This document shows, piece after piece, positions 1-6,347 of a stretch of DNA of 6,802 bases (the stretch's first letter is position 1; every line of letters starts with the position of its first letter). A model generated the notes under the pieces. It did not search any database and was not told the DNA's origin. It worked only from the letters and a program-made list of their open reading frames with translations. The translations under genes were made by a program, and so were the position numbers. Source of the stretch: Dehalococcoidia bacterium (lineage in GTDB: Bacteria > Chloroflexota > Dehalococcoidia > Dehalococcoidales > G020351185); assembly GCA_030635945.1 (NCBI GenBank), contig DAOVXW010000033.1, positions 1 to 6,802 on the forward strand, given 5' to 3'.

Positions 1-2
1 AG

Positions 3-1487
3 GGCAGTGAAAGTGCGGCGCTTTATATGCCAATATCAAATTTCGTGGCTTCTTCTATTTTGCCAGGCGCCTCTACGGAAAGTTTAATCAGCTTGGCTAA
101 CATTTCTTGGTGGATCCATGCCATAGTATTGCTTGGTTTCCTAAACTACCTGCCTTACAGCAAACATATGCATATTCTTACTATCATCCCGAATAACTTT
201 TTTAAAAGACTAACCAGGATGAGCCTTCAACCCAGAGAAGAATTCAAGAAAGGCAACGTTTTCGGCGTAGGACAGGTAGACCAATTCACCTGGAAAGCCT
301 TATTTGACTCTTATTGTTGCACTGAATGTGGCCGTTGCTCAGATTTATGCCCGGCTACGTCCACAAATAAACCATTAAATCCGCGCCTGGTGATCCACGA
401 TATTAAAGAGAATCTATTAATGAATGGCCCACTGCTAATCAATAATAAACAGACGAAACTGCCATTAATTGGCAGTGGCCAAGACGGTAGTATTGACGAA
501 GAGGTTATATGGGAGTGTACCACCTGCGGAGCCTGTGTTGAGGTATGCCCTGCATTTATTGAGCATGTGCCCAGAATTGTTGATATGCGACGAAACCTGG
601 TAGAGATGAAAGCCAAATTCCCAGATGAACTGCTGAACTTTTTTGAAAATATGGAACAGCGCAGCAATCCCTGGGGCATTGCTCCGTCAGAGCGTACTAA
701 ATGGGCAGCCGGAACCAGCGCCCAATCCTTTGAAAACGGCAAAACAGAGTACCTTTTCTTCGTAGGCTGTGCCGGCGCTTTCGATGCCCGCAGCCGGCAT
801 GTCACCCTGGCTGTAACCAGAATACTGGATTCTGCCGGTATTTCCTGGGGTATTCTGGGTAAAGATGAACCGTGCTGCGGCGATAGCCTGCGCCGTCTGG
901 GAAATGAATATGTTTTCGACCGTATGGTTAAAGAAAATATCGAAATGTTTAAACAGAAAGGTGTCGCCAAGATTATCACACAGTGCCCCCATTGTTACCA
1001 CACCTTAAAGAATGATTATCGCCAGTACGGGGTTGAGCTTGAGGTTATTCATCATACCGAGTTGATTAATAACCTTATTAAGGAAGGTAAACTGGAAATT
1101 AACCAATCCAGTGACCTGGGTAATATAGTCTTTCATGATTCCTGCTACCTGGGGCGCTATAACGATATCTACAAAGCCCCGCGTGAAGCCATTGCTCTGG
1201 CTACCAACCAGACACCGGCAGAGATGGAGCTTCACCACGACAGGTCTTTTTGCTGCGGCGGCGGCGGTGGGCGTATGTGGATGGAAGAGAATGTCGGCAA
1301 ACACATCAACGTGTTGCGCGTTGAGGAAGCAATGAAGGAAAATCCCGAGACTATTTGCGTCTGCTGCCCGTACTGCATGACTATGTTTGAAGACGGATTA
1401 AAAGATAAAGATGCTGATACGGGGATAAAGGTGCTGGACCTGGCAGAGATTGTGGCTAAGGCAATAAAACAGGATAAAACAAAATAA
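3..1487 (+). CDS. Membrane-anchored HdrD-like (Fe-S) oxidoreductase with two CCG domains, 5'-truncated
   Basis: This is the C-terminal 494 residues of a larger protein: the frame is open to the left edge with no stop, so the ATG at 27 is probably internal. Counting from that Met, residues 27-50 are hydrophobic with several His (H31, H47, H49), resembling the last helix of a NarI-like heme-b membrane domain. Two [4Fe-4S] motifs follow (C98, C101, C104, C108 and C164, C167, C170, C174). Two CCG/DUF224 domains come next, the first with C248, C283-C284 and C320-x2-C323, the second with C373, C409-C410 followed by a glycine run, and C447-x2-C450. This order is typical of HdrD/GlpC-type proteins that pass electrons between a cytoplasmic partner and membrane quinone. 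The closest role I can suggest is EMO, the ETF:menaquinone oxidoreductase of fatty-acid or aromatic-acid degrading anaerobes; a heterodisulfide or lactate/glycolate-type reductase remains possible. The family assignment is firm and the substrate is inferred. The gene ends 33 bp from a convergent neighbour. Confidence 0.88.
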   Translation, partial: GSESAALYMPISNFVASSILPGASTESLISLANISWWIHAIVLLGFLNYLPYSKHMHILTIIPNNFFKRLTRMSLQPREEFKKGNVFGVGQVDQFTWKALFDSYCCTECGRCSDLCPATSTNKPLNPRLVIHDIKENLLMNGPLLINNKQTKLPLIGSGQDGSIDEEVIWECTTCGACVEVCPAFIEHVPRIVDMRRNLVEMKAKFPDELLNFFENMEQRSNPWGIAPSERTKWAAGTSAQSFENGKTEYLFFVGCAGAFDARSRHVTLAVTRILDSAGISWGILGKDEPCCGDSLRRLGNEYVFDRMVKENIEMFKQKGVAKIITQCPHCYHTLKNDYRQYGVELEVIHHTELINNLIKEGKLEINQSSDLGNIVFHDSCYLGRYNDIYKAPREAIALATNQTPAEMELHHDRSFCCGGGGGRMWMEENVGKHINVLRVEEAMKENPETICVCCPYCMTMFEDGLKDKDADTGIKVLDLAEIVAKAIKQDKTK

Positions 1488-1494
1488 TTGTTTT
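1476..1494. repeat. AT-rich inverted repeat over the stop codon, possible weak bidirectional terminator
   Basis: A perfect 7-bp inverted repeat (AAAACAA, 5-nt loop AATAA, TTGTTTT) overlaps the TAA stop of the iron-sulfur gene and reaches into the 33-bp gap between two convergent genes. Either strand would form a hairpin with U residues in its 3' arm. The stem has only one G-C pair and no separate U-tract follows, so a role as a shared terminator is only suggested by position. Confidence 0.3.
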
Positions 1495-1520
1495 CAAGGT
1501 GTTTTGCAACAGGCTGCCGG

Positions 1521-3098
1521 CTATTTCTTTTTCTTCCTAGCCTTTTCTCGGGGTGGCTTTACTCCCAGTCTCCTGGCGGTATGGTCTCTTCCCAGATAGA
1601 AATTGAGCCAGGAAGAGGTTTCCCGTAACCCCCAGTTGCATGGCGGTATAATATAGGCGCCAATGATATCCTCTTCCCTGTAAGCATTAAGCCTTTCATA
1701 AGCTTTAACCCAGATACATTTTTGTTCATTAGGATAGACCTCGCACCAGCCTTCAAAGCTACCGCCGCAGGGGCCCAGCCGCTGGCTTTTGGGACACTGT
1801 GACATGGGACATATATATGCGATATCAAAAAGGGCACAGTCGCCACAGTTCTGGCAGCCGAAGAGGGCTACCTTGGATAGGTGCTCAAAATAAGCAACCG
1901 TCTTTTTCATCCACCCGGAAGAATCGGCGCGCCTTGAGAAGCGCTGATACATACCGAAAAAAGGATGCCTTGGCTCAAAGAAAGCACCATGAACAATGCG
2001 GTAGGAGCTGTACATCAACTGCTTCGACGATTTCAGCGACTTTGCTGCCGGCCTGCTGCTGTTCAAACCCGTCTTTTTATCCTTATTAAAATAATAGAAT
2101 CCGTCTTCCTGTGGGTAATCAAACTCGGCTACCAGCTTCTGCCAATAAGGCAACAGCTCCTCGCCCTTGTCAATAATATATTCAACCATTTCATATTTTA
2201 AGCCGTGCCCGCCGATGTGGGCTCCGGCATAACCCATCCCCTTTGCCAGGGCATACATTTTTGCCGCCCGTAACAGCCTAGCTGCCTTCCCCTTATCCTC
2301 TGCCTGCCTCTCTTCCGCCAGCTGGGGCAGAAGTTTATCGGTAACTACGCAACCGGGTATCTGATTGTTGTTCATCAATCTGGCCGCCGGATAACCGAGG
2401 ACATAGATGTTTGCCAGCACTGGAACATCATACCCTTCTACCTTTAACCACTGAATAAGCTCATGCATTTTGCGGGCATCATAGCCGATCTGGCTGATTA
2501 TGAAAGCGGCGCCGGCTTTCAGCTTTTTCCCCAGCTTGTAATACTGCCCCATAAGCTCCGCTTCCAGCTTCTTGAAGGGTGAAACGGCAACGCCGGCAAA
2601 GAAATCCGTCGGGCTTAGGCTTACCTGTTTACCCAGCGCTTCAAACTCCAGCCCATTATTCATCGTTTCTATCAGCTGCATAGCATGCGCCGGATCCAGA
2701 TCGAAGACGGGCTTAGCTATGCCGTTGAAGCCGCTTTCGGATGGATAATCACCTGACAGCACCAGCAGGTTGCGCACCCTGGCAGCCGCCATCCCGTAAA
2801 GCAGGCTCTCAATTTCATTCCTGTTCTTATCTCTCAAAGCGAAGTGAACCAGCGGTTCTATGCCCAGTTTCTTTATTTCTACACACAGCATCTCGGTAGC
2901 AAAAGCCGGGTTGCCGCTTGGATTATCGGTGATACTTATGCCGTGGATTCTACCGCCCCTGGCGGCTGTCCGGGCATTCTTGAATATCTCTTCCTGTTGC
3001 TTTTCAAAAGCTCCGCGGCCGGCAATCTGCTCCCAGGTAATACAGAAGGTATCGGGGTTAACGATACCTTCTTTTAATATATTTCTTTCCTTTTCCAT
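1521..3098 (-). CDS. Methylenetetrahydrofolate reductase (MetF) fused to MTHFR C-terminal MetV-like domain
   Basis: The 525-aa protein probably reduces 5,10-methylene-THF to 5-methyl-THF in the cytoplasm, for methionine synthesis or the methyl branch of the Wood-Ljungdahl pathway. Residues ~50-330 look like the MetF flavin TIM barrel: a HFALRDKNRNE stretch at 85-95, RNLLVLSGDYPS at 109-120 (compare RNVLALTGD in classic MetF) and AAFIISQIGYD at 197-207. Residues ~405-475 match the MTHFR_C (MetV) domain, with C415, C418, C421, C430, C435, C444-GG, C452 and C461, expected to bind Zn or Fe-S. The linker at 340-400 is basic, and the C-terminus is lysine-rich (RKKKK). Acetogens usually encode MetF and MetV as separate subunits, so here one chain carries both. 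The ATG is supported by AAGAGGT 4 nt upstream (3103-3109). The electron donor cannot be read from the sequence. The convergent HdrD-like gene is a neighbour but not a co-transcribed partner. Confidence 0.85.
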   Translation of the reverse strand: MEKERNILKEGIVNPDTFCITWEQIAGRGAFEKQQEEIFKNARTAARGGRIHGISITDNPSGNPAFATEMLCVEIKKLGIEPLVHFALRDKNRNEIESLLYGMAAARVRNLLVLSGDYPSESGFNGIAKPVFDLDPAHAMQLIETMNNGLEFEALGKQVSLSPTDFFAGVAVSPFKKLEAELMGQYYKLGKKLKAGAAFIISQIGYDARKMHELIQWLKVEGYDVPVLANIYVLGYPAARLMNNNQIPGCVVTDKLLPQLAEERQAEDKGKAARLLRAAKMYALAKGMGYAGAHIGGHGLKYEMVEYIIDKGEELLPYWQKLVAEFDYPQEDGFYYFNKDKKTGLNSSRPAAKSLKSSKQLMYSSYRIVHGAFFEPRHPFFGMYQRFSRRADSSGWMKKTVAYFEHLSKVALFGCQNCGDCALFDIAYICPMSQCPKSQRLGPCGGSFEGWCEVYPNEQKCIWVKAYERLNAYREEDIIGAYIIPPCNWGLRETSSWLNFYLGRDHTARRLGVKPPREKARKKKK

Positions 3099-3116
3099 CT
3101 TTACCTCTTAAGCCGG

Positions 3117-3145
3117 ATTATATAAGAATAGCAACCAGTATTCAG
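3117..3145 (-). promoter_or_regulatory. Candidate sigma-70 promoter for the metF-like gene
   Basis: On the minus strand a perfect TATAAT (3117-3122) lies 18 bp before the start codon. With a 17-bp spacer the -35 hexamer is CTGAAT (3140-3145), which is weak at 3 of 6 matches. Transcription would begin near 3110, giving a leader of only about 12 nt that still contains the AAGAGGT ribosome-binding site. The region between the two hexamers also contains one arm of an inverted repeat, so control by a bound protein is possible. Confidence 0.4.
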
Positions 3146-3165
3146 GTTGTAAGCAGGACTGGTTG
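3132..3165. repeat. 8-bp inverted repeat CAACCAGT / ACTGGTTG in the divergent spacer
   Basis: CAACCAGT at 3132-3139 is matched perfectly by its reverse complement ACTGGTTG at 3158-3165, separated by 18 bp. The dyad lies across the candidate -35 of the metF-like gene. Centre-to-centre distance of the half-sites is 26 bp, roughly two and a half helical turns, so a dimeric regulator site or an RNA hairpin are both possible. No known operator was recognised. A single 8-bp match in a 175-bp spacer may be chance. Confidence 0.35.
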
Positions 3166-3240
3166 ACTCCACATTTTAGGATACCACATAGCTACTTATG
3201 CATCAAACTCCAAAATATACCCTTACATTTGTCCCTGCCA

Positions 3241-3255
3241 TTACCATCGTGGTAA
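3241..3255. repeat. Short palindrome TTACCA-TCG-TGGTAA just upstream of surE
   Basis: A perfect 6-bp inverted repeat with a 3-nt centre ends 18 bp before the surE start codon. A second copy of the right arm, TGGTAA, lies at 3284-3289 inside the first codons of surE, so the left arm could pair with either copy in mRNA. It could be an operator or a translation-affecting hairpin; no family was recognised. Confidence 0.3.
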
Positions 3256-3273
3256 ACTTCAATCGAAAAATAA

Positions 3274-4056
3274 ATGCAGATATTGGTAACAAACGATGAC
3301 GGCATACTTGCCCCGGGATTATGGGCGCTTGTTAGAGAATTAAAGGGCATCGCCCGTGTGGTGGTGGTAGCCCCGGACAGGGAACAAAGCGCTTCAGGAA
3401 CGGCGGTCAGCCTACGCCAGCCTTTAAGAGTACAGAAGGTATCTCCTGTGGTACCGGGCGTGGAAGGATATTCGGTTGAGGGCACCCCCTGCGACAGCGT
3501 CATCTTGGCACTGGGCAAATTAATAAAAGATGACGTAAATCTCGTGGTTTCCGGCATAAACCAGGGCCATAATCTGGGCGATGACATATTTATCTCGGGG
3601 ACGGTAGGCGCTGCCCTGCAGGGTTATTTGCGCGGTCTGCCCGCCCTGGCTGTTTCTGTAGCCGCCGAAAACAATTCCGGCCGAGAAAATGCAGCCCGTC
3701 TGGCAAAGCTGCTGGCTGAAAAGATTATAGCCAAAAAACTGCCTTCCGATATCTTTCTAAATATCAACCTGCCTGATTTACCGCTTGCCGGTATAAAAGG
3801 GGTAAAGATTACCCGGCCCGCCCATAAGACCCACATCGACAGCGTGGAAGAAGGGCACGACGGCAGGCGCGAATACTACTGGCTTGTCCGCCAGAAACAG
3901 AATAACAACGCCGCTAAAAACACGGATATCCAGCTGCTGGAGAGCGGCTATATATCCATAACCGCCCTGCATAGCACCCTCTTCCGCAAGGATGTAGCGG
4001 CAATCAATGACAGCCTGTGCTCGGAACTTTTCAGGGAGCTGAAAAAGCTAAAATAA
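3274..4056 (+). CDS. surE: 5'/3'-nucleotidase SurE
   Basis: The 260-aa cytoplasmic, metal-dependent phosphatase removes phosphate from nucleoside monophosphates (and, in some relatives, short polyphosphate) and is linked to stationary-phase survival. The N-terminus MQILVTNDDG carries the metal-binding NDDG (residues 7-10). S39, in the conserved DREQSASG stretch, and N96, in SGINQGHN, complete the usual metal site, and GDDIFISGTVGAA at 102-114 is the family signature. NINLP at 163-167 and GYISITAL at 225-232 fit the C-terminal part. The length is normal for the family. The ATG is fixed by the N-terminal motif, but no Shine-Dalgarno sequence is visible in front of it (the bases are adenine-rich). 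No convincing promoter was found in the spacer, and no terminator follows; the next gene has its own promoter 14 bp beyond the stop. Confidence 0.95.
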   Translation: MQILVTNDDGILAPGLWALVRELKGIARVVVVAPDREQSASGTAVSLRQPLRVQKVSPVVPGVEGYSVEGTPCDSVILALGKLIKDDVNLVVSGINQGHNLGDDIFISGTVGAALQGYLRGLPALAVSVAAENNSGRENAARLAKLLAEKIIAKKLPSDIFLNINLPDLPLAGIKGVKITRPAHKTHIDSVEEGHDGRREYYWLVRQKQNNNAAKNTDIQLLESGYISITALHSTLFRKDVAAINDSLCSELFRELKKLK

Positions 4057-4069
4057 TACACTCATAGAA

Positions 4070-4098
4070 TTGACAATCCGGATACGGAATAATAGAAT
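4070..4098 (+). promoter_or_regulatory. Strong sigma-70 promoter of the pantothenate operon
   Basis: TTGACA (4070-4075, perfect -35) is followed after exactly 17 bp by TAGAAT (4093-4098, 5 of 6 matches to TATAAT). The predicted start point, about 4104-4106, coincides with the first base pairs of the first pan hairpin. That agreement between two independent readings strengthens both. The promoter separates the pantothenate operon from surE. Confidence 0.75.
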
Positions 4099-4104
4099 AA
4101 ATTG

Positions 4105-4188
4105 TTAGCCATCGACCATCCGGCGGTGAGCTAAAGTTTGAATCAGGATTTAACTGGTTTCGCTTGGATCGGATACGACCGAGACGGA
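4105..4188 (+). ncRNA. Tandem pan-motif RNA (orphan riboswitch candidate) in the pantothenate operon leader
   Basis: Two hairpins with the same layout can be drawn. Hairpin 1 (4105-4134): five outer pairs, bulged A4129 on the 3' arm, five pairs (4110-4114 with 4124-4128), bulged A4115 on the 5' arm, two pairs and an AUCC loop. Hairpin 2 (4159-4188): four outer pairs, bulged A4184, five pairs (4163-4167 with 4179-4183), bulged A4168, three pairs and a GAUA loop. In both, the third of the five central pairs is U-G. The sequences differ while the pairing is kept. The published pan motif is a stem interrupted by two conserved bulged A residues, usually in tandem, upstream of panB, panC or panD in Chloroflexi, Firmicutes and Deltaproteobacteria. 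Its ligand, as far as I know, is not established. It probably controls the downstream genes; feedback by a pathway product is inference. Confidence 0.8.
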
Positions 4189-4197
4189 CTTTAATTA

Positions 4198-4229
4198 GCC
4201 TTCTCTGCTGTATCGGGGAAGGCGCTTTT
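4198..4229 (+). terminator. Terminator-like hairpin between the pan RNA and the first ORF (possible attenuator)
   Basis: GCCTTCTCT (4198-4206) pairs with GGGGAAGGC (4215-4223): six Watson-Crick pairs, then U-G, C-G and U-G, with an optional G-C closing a six-base loop. GC and then TTTT (4226-4229) follow. The hairpin lies 9 nt after the second pan hairpin and 24 nt before the start codon, where a regulated terminator would sit. The U-tract is short and displaced by two bases, so termination may be weak; it could instead be a plain leader hairpin. Confidence 0.45.
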
Positions 4230-4247
4230 AATTGGGATATTTGGGAT

Positions 4248-5102
4248 ATGATTAAGATTGGTTTTATCGGTGTCGGAGTGGTGGCTACCGCCCTGGCGAC
4301 TGCTCTTGACAGTAAAAGCTATCCGGTAGTGGCTGTTTCCAGCCGCAGCCAAAAGTCAGCCGATAAACTGGCACGGTTTATAGATGGTTGCCAGGCTTAT
4401 AACAACAACCAGCAAGCAGCCGATGCCGCCGAACTCGTCTTTATCACCACCCCCGATGATGCGATTGCCTCCGTAGCTGCCGATGTTAAGTGGCGGCCGG
4501 GACAAAGTGTAGTCCACTGCAGCGGCGTCGATTCAACCGATATCCTGGCGCCAGCCGGAGAAGCCGGTGCCGCCGTCGGTGCTTTCCATCCATTGCAGAC
4601 CTTTACCGGTTTAAGACAGGAGAACCTGCCGGGTATTACATATGCCATTGAAGCTAATGAACCCCTGCTGACGATACTCAGGGGAATGACTGCCTCCCTC
4701 GGCGGCCTCTGGATTGAGCTTAAGGCGGAAGACAAAGTACTATATCATACGGCTGCGGTGTTCACCTGCAATTACCTGGTAACCCTCTTTAAGCTGGCAA
4801 CCGACCTGTGGGATGGTTTCGGTATCCCGCCGCAGCAGGCGACCCAGGCACTGTTACCCCTGCTCCAGGGCACGATTAATAACATAGATTCCACAGGCAT
4901 ACCGCAGTGCCTTACCGGACCCATCGCCCGCGGTGACAGCGGCACGATTAAAAAACACCTGAACGCATTGCAAAAGGCATCGCCGGAGCTTATTGCCACA
5001 TATCGGGAGCTGGGTCTTAAAACAATACCCATCGCCCTGGCAAAGGGGAAAATAAATGACAATCAGGCTGGCGAGCTTGAAGCTATATTAAGCCGGCCAT
5101 GA
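4248..5102 (+). CDS. DUF2520 / Rossmann-like dehydrogenase, candidate ketopantoate reductase (PanG-type)
   Basis: The start at ATG 4248 gives 284 aa beginning MIKIGFIGVG. The frame is open further upstream to a TTG at 4164, but that would place 28 unrelated residues inside the RNA leader. Residues 1-~120 form an NAD(P)-binding Rossmann domain: G8-x-G10-x2-A13, then SSRS at 31-34, where R33 suggests NADPH. HCSG (90-93) and FHPLQTF (113-119) are hallmarks of the DUF2520 family. The helical C-terminal part has YHTAAVFTCNYLV (166-178) and LTGPIARGD (222-230), also typical of the family, and resembles the 6PGDH-like fold of PanE. It is the first gene of a pantothenate operon that otherwise lacks a ketopantoate reductase, and panD follows after 18 bp. 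I infer it reduces ketopantoate to pantoate, as reported (from memory) for PanG of Francisella; whether this protein belongs to the PanG group is unchecked. The ribosome-binding site is weak (GGGA at 4234-4237). Confidence 0.85.
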   Translation: MIKIGFIGVGVVATALATALDSKSYPVVAVSSRSQKSADKLARFIDGCQAYNNNQQAADAAELVFITTPDDAIASVAADVKWRPGQSVVHCSGVDSTDILAPAGEAGAAVGAFHPLQTFTGLRQENLPGITYAIEANEPLLTILRGMTASLGGLWIELKAEDKVLYHTAAVFTCNYLVTLFKLATDLWDGFGIPPQQATQALLPLLQGTINNIDSTGIPQCLTGPIARGDSGTIKKHLNALQKASPELIATYRELGLKTIPIALAKGKINDNQAGELEAILSRP

Positions 5103-5120
5103 ATATAACAGGAGAATAGA

Positions 5121-5498
5121 ATGAGAACGATGTTAAAAAGCAAAATCCACCGCGCCCGTGTTACCAATCTGAATATCGACTATGAAGGCAGCATTACCAT
5201 CGATAAGAAGCTGATGCTTGAGGCTGATATTCTCCCCTACGAACAGGTGCAGGTACTCAATCTCAATAACGCTGCCCGCTTCACCACCTATGCCATCGAG
5301 GGTATCAGGGATAGCGGACAGATTTGCCTCAATGGCGCCTCCGCCAGGCTGGTGCAAAAAGGTGATATCATACTCATTCTTGCCTACTGCCAGGTTGAAG
5401 ACAGCGAAGCCAGCGATTTTCTACCGCGTCTGGTTTATGTCGATAGTAAAAACAGGATTGTCGAGACCAGGCGGGCTATAGAAAATATACCTTTTTAA
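5121..5498 (+). CDS. panD: Aspartate 1-decarboxylase proenzyme
   Basis: PanD makes beta-alanine from L-aspartate with a self-generated pyruvoyl cofactor. The 125-aa length is normal. The cleavage site is G23-S24 in YEGSITID: Ser24 becomes the pyruvoyl group at the N-terminus of the alpha chain. Other family residues are present: K8 near the start, R53 and Y57 in [10 protein letters not shown], and NGA at 71-73. The ATG is preceded by AGGAGA with 6 nt spacing after the GGAG at 5111-5114. It lies 18 bp after the DUF2520 gene and 11 bp before panB, so it is clearly co-transcribed. Maturation in some bacteria needs PanZ/PanM; no such gene is in this window. Confidence 0.96.
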   Translation: MRTMLKSKIHRARVTNLNIDYEGSITIDKKLMLEADILPYEQVQVLNLNNAARFTTYAIEGIRDSGQICLNGASARLVQKGDIILILAYCQVEDSEASDFLPRLVYVDSKNRIVETRRAIENIPF

Positions 5499-5512
5499 AG
5501 GAGATTAAGGTG
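5499..5512 (+). promoter_or_regulatory. Ribosome-binding site fixing the GTG start of panB
   Basis: AGGAG (5499-5503) directly follows the panD stop codon and lies 6 nt before the GTG at 5510. No ATG in frame occurs before residue 11, and the residues after GTG match the normal PanB N-terminus, so GTG is the start. Confidence 0.8.
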
Positions 5513-6343
5513 CGCATTTCCATCAACCTGATAAAGGATATGAAGCAAAAGGGCGAGAAGATTACTATGCTTACCGCCTATGATTATACAACCGCCAAAA
5601 TAATTGACGAGGCGGGAATACCCCTCATCCTTGTCGGTGACAGCCTGGGTAATGTGGTTCTGGGTTATGAATCAACCATACCGGTGACAATGGCGGATAT
5701 GCTACACCACACCAAAGCGGTGGCCAGGGGCTCCAGAAAGGCTATGGTAATTGGCGACCTGCCGTTTATGACCTATCATATAAGCAGCGAGGATGCCCTA
5801 CGCAACTCCGCCCGCTTTATACAGGAAGGTAACGCCCAGGCGGTAAAGCTTGAGGGCGGCGTTAATGTCGCCGATAAGGTCAGGAAAATCGTGGATTGCG
5901 GCATACCGGTGATGGGGCATATCGGGCTGACACCCCAGTCCATCAACCAGCTCGGCGGTTTCAAGGTACAGGGGAAAAGCCTGGAGGCAGCCAGAAAGCT
6001 TATTGATGATGCCAAAGCCCTGGAGGAAGCCGGGGCTTTTGCTGTTGTCCTGGAAACGGTACCGGCACCCCTCGCCACGTTTATCAGCCAGAGCATAAAT
6101 ATCCCCACCATCGGCATCGGCGCCGGCGCCGGTTGTGACGGCCAGGTTCAGGTGGTCAGCGATATTCTGGGATTATTTACCGACTTTGTGCCCAGGCACG
6201 CCAAACAATATGCCAGGATAGCAGACATTATGTCAAATGCCATAACCGAATATTACAACGATGTTAAAGCCGGCAGCTTCCCTACCGACAAACAGAGTTT
6301 CTCTATGGATGAAAGCATCATCGCCGAATTGGAAAGGCGATAG
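5510..6343 (+). CDS. panB: 3-methyl-2-oxobutanoate hydroxymethyltransferase (ketopantoate hydroxymethyltransferase)
   Basis: PanB transfers a hydroxymethyl group from 5,10-methylene-THF to 2-oxoisovalerate, giving ketopantoate, the first committed step of pantoate synthesis. The 277-aa length is typical of this Mg-dependent TIM-barrel enzyme. TAYDYTTA at 22-29 and VGDSLGNVVLGY at 42-53 supply the first metal ligand D44. The GDLPFM stretch has the second, D83. KLEGG at 113-117 contains E115, and LETVPAPLA at 181-189 contains the catalytic base E182. GIGAGAGCDGQ at 202-212 closes the substrate pocket. All key residues are present. It starts with GTG behind a good AGGAG. The substrate methylene-THF is also the substrate of the metF-like product in this window, so both draw on one folate pool. 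panC begins 4 bp after the stop. Confidence 0.97.
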   Translation: MRISINLIKDMKQKGEKITMLTAYDYTTAKIIDEAGIPLILVGDSLGNVVLGYESTIPVTMADMLHHTKAVARGSRKAMVIGDLPFMTYHISSEDALRNSARFIQEGNAQAVKLEGGVNVADKVRKIVDCGIPVMGHIGLTPQSINQLGGFKVQGKSLEAARKLIDDAKALEEAGAFAVVLETVPAPLATFISQSINIPTIGIGAGAGCDGQVQVVSDILGLFTDFVPRHAKQYARIADIMSNAITEYYNDVKAGSFPTDKQSFSMDESIIAELERR

Positions 6344-6347
6344 CCAG

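Noticed and set aside
311..1304. Minus-strand open frames opposite the iron-sulfur gene (311-979, 687-1001, 1005-1304)
   Set aside because: They are shadows of a clearly real gene with multiple Cys motifs; none has recognisable domains.
1519..1546. GGCTA...TAGCC stem followed by TTTT as a terminator of the iron-sulfur gene
   Set aside because: Only five pairs with a 14-nt loop, and most of it lies in the coding end of the opposing gene; too weak to call.
1799..3111. Plus-strand open frames opposite the metF-like gene
   Set aside because: The minus-strand protein has clear MetF and MTHFR_C motifs and a good ribosome-binding site; the plus-strand frames show no domain.
3163..3191. TTGACT as -35 of a surE promoter
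   Set aside because: No acceptable -10 hexamer occurs at 16-18 bp downstream (ACATAG at best).
4164..4247. Upstream TTG start giving a 312-aa DUF2520 protein
   Set aside because: The extra 28 residues do not resemble the family, the Rossmann motif begins right at Met 4248, and the stretch is inside the pan RNA leader and terminator hairpin.
4101..4247. T-box, or another well-known riboswitch class, in the leader
   Set aside because: The T-box sequence AGGGTGGNACCGCG is absent and no SAM, TPP or cobalamin core was recognised; the two-bulged-A hairpins explain the region better.
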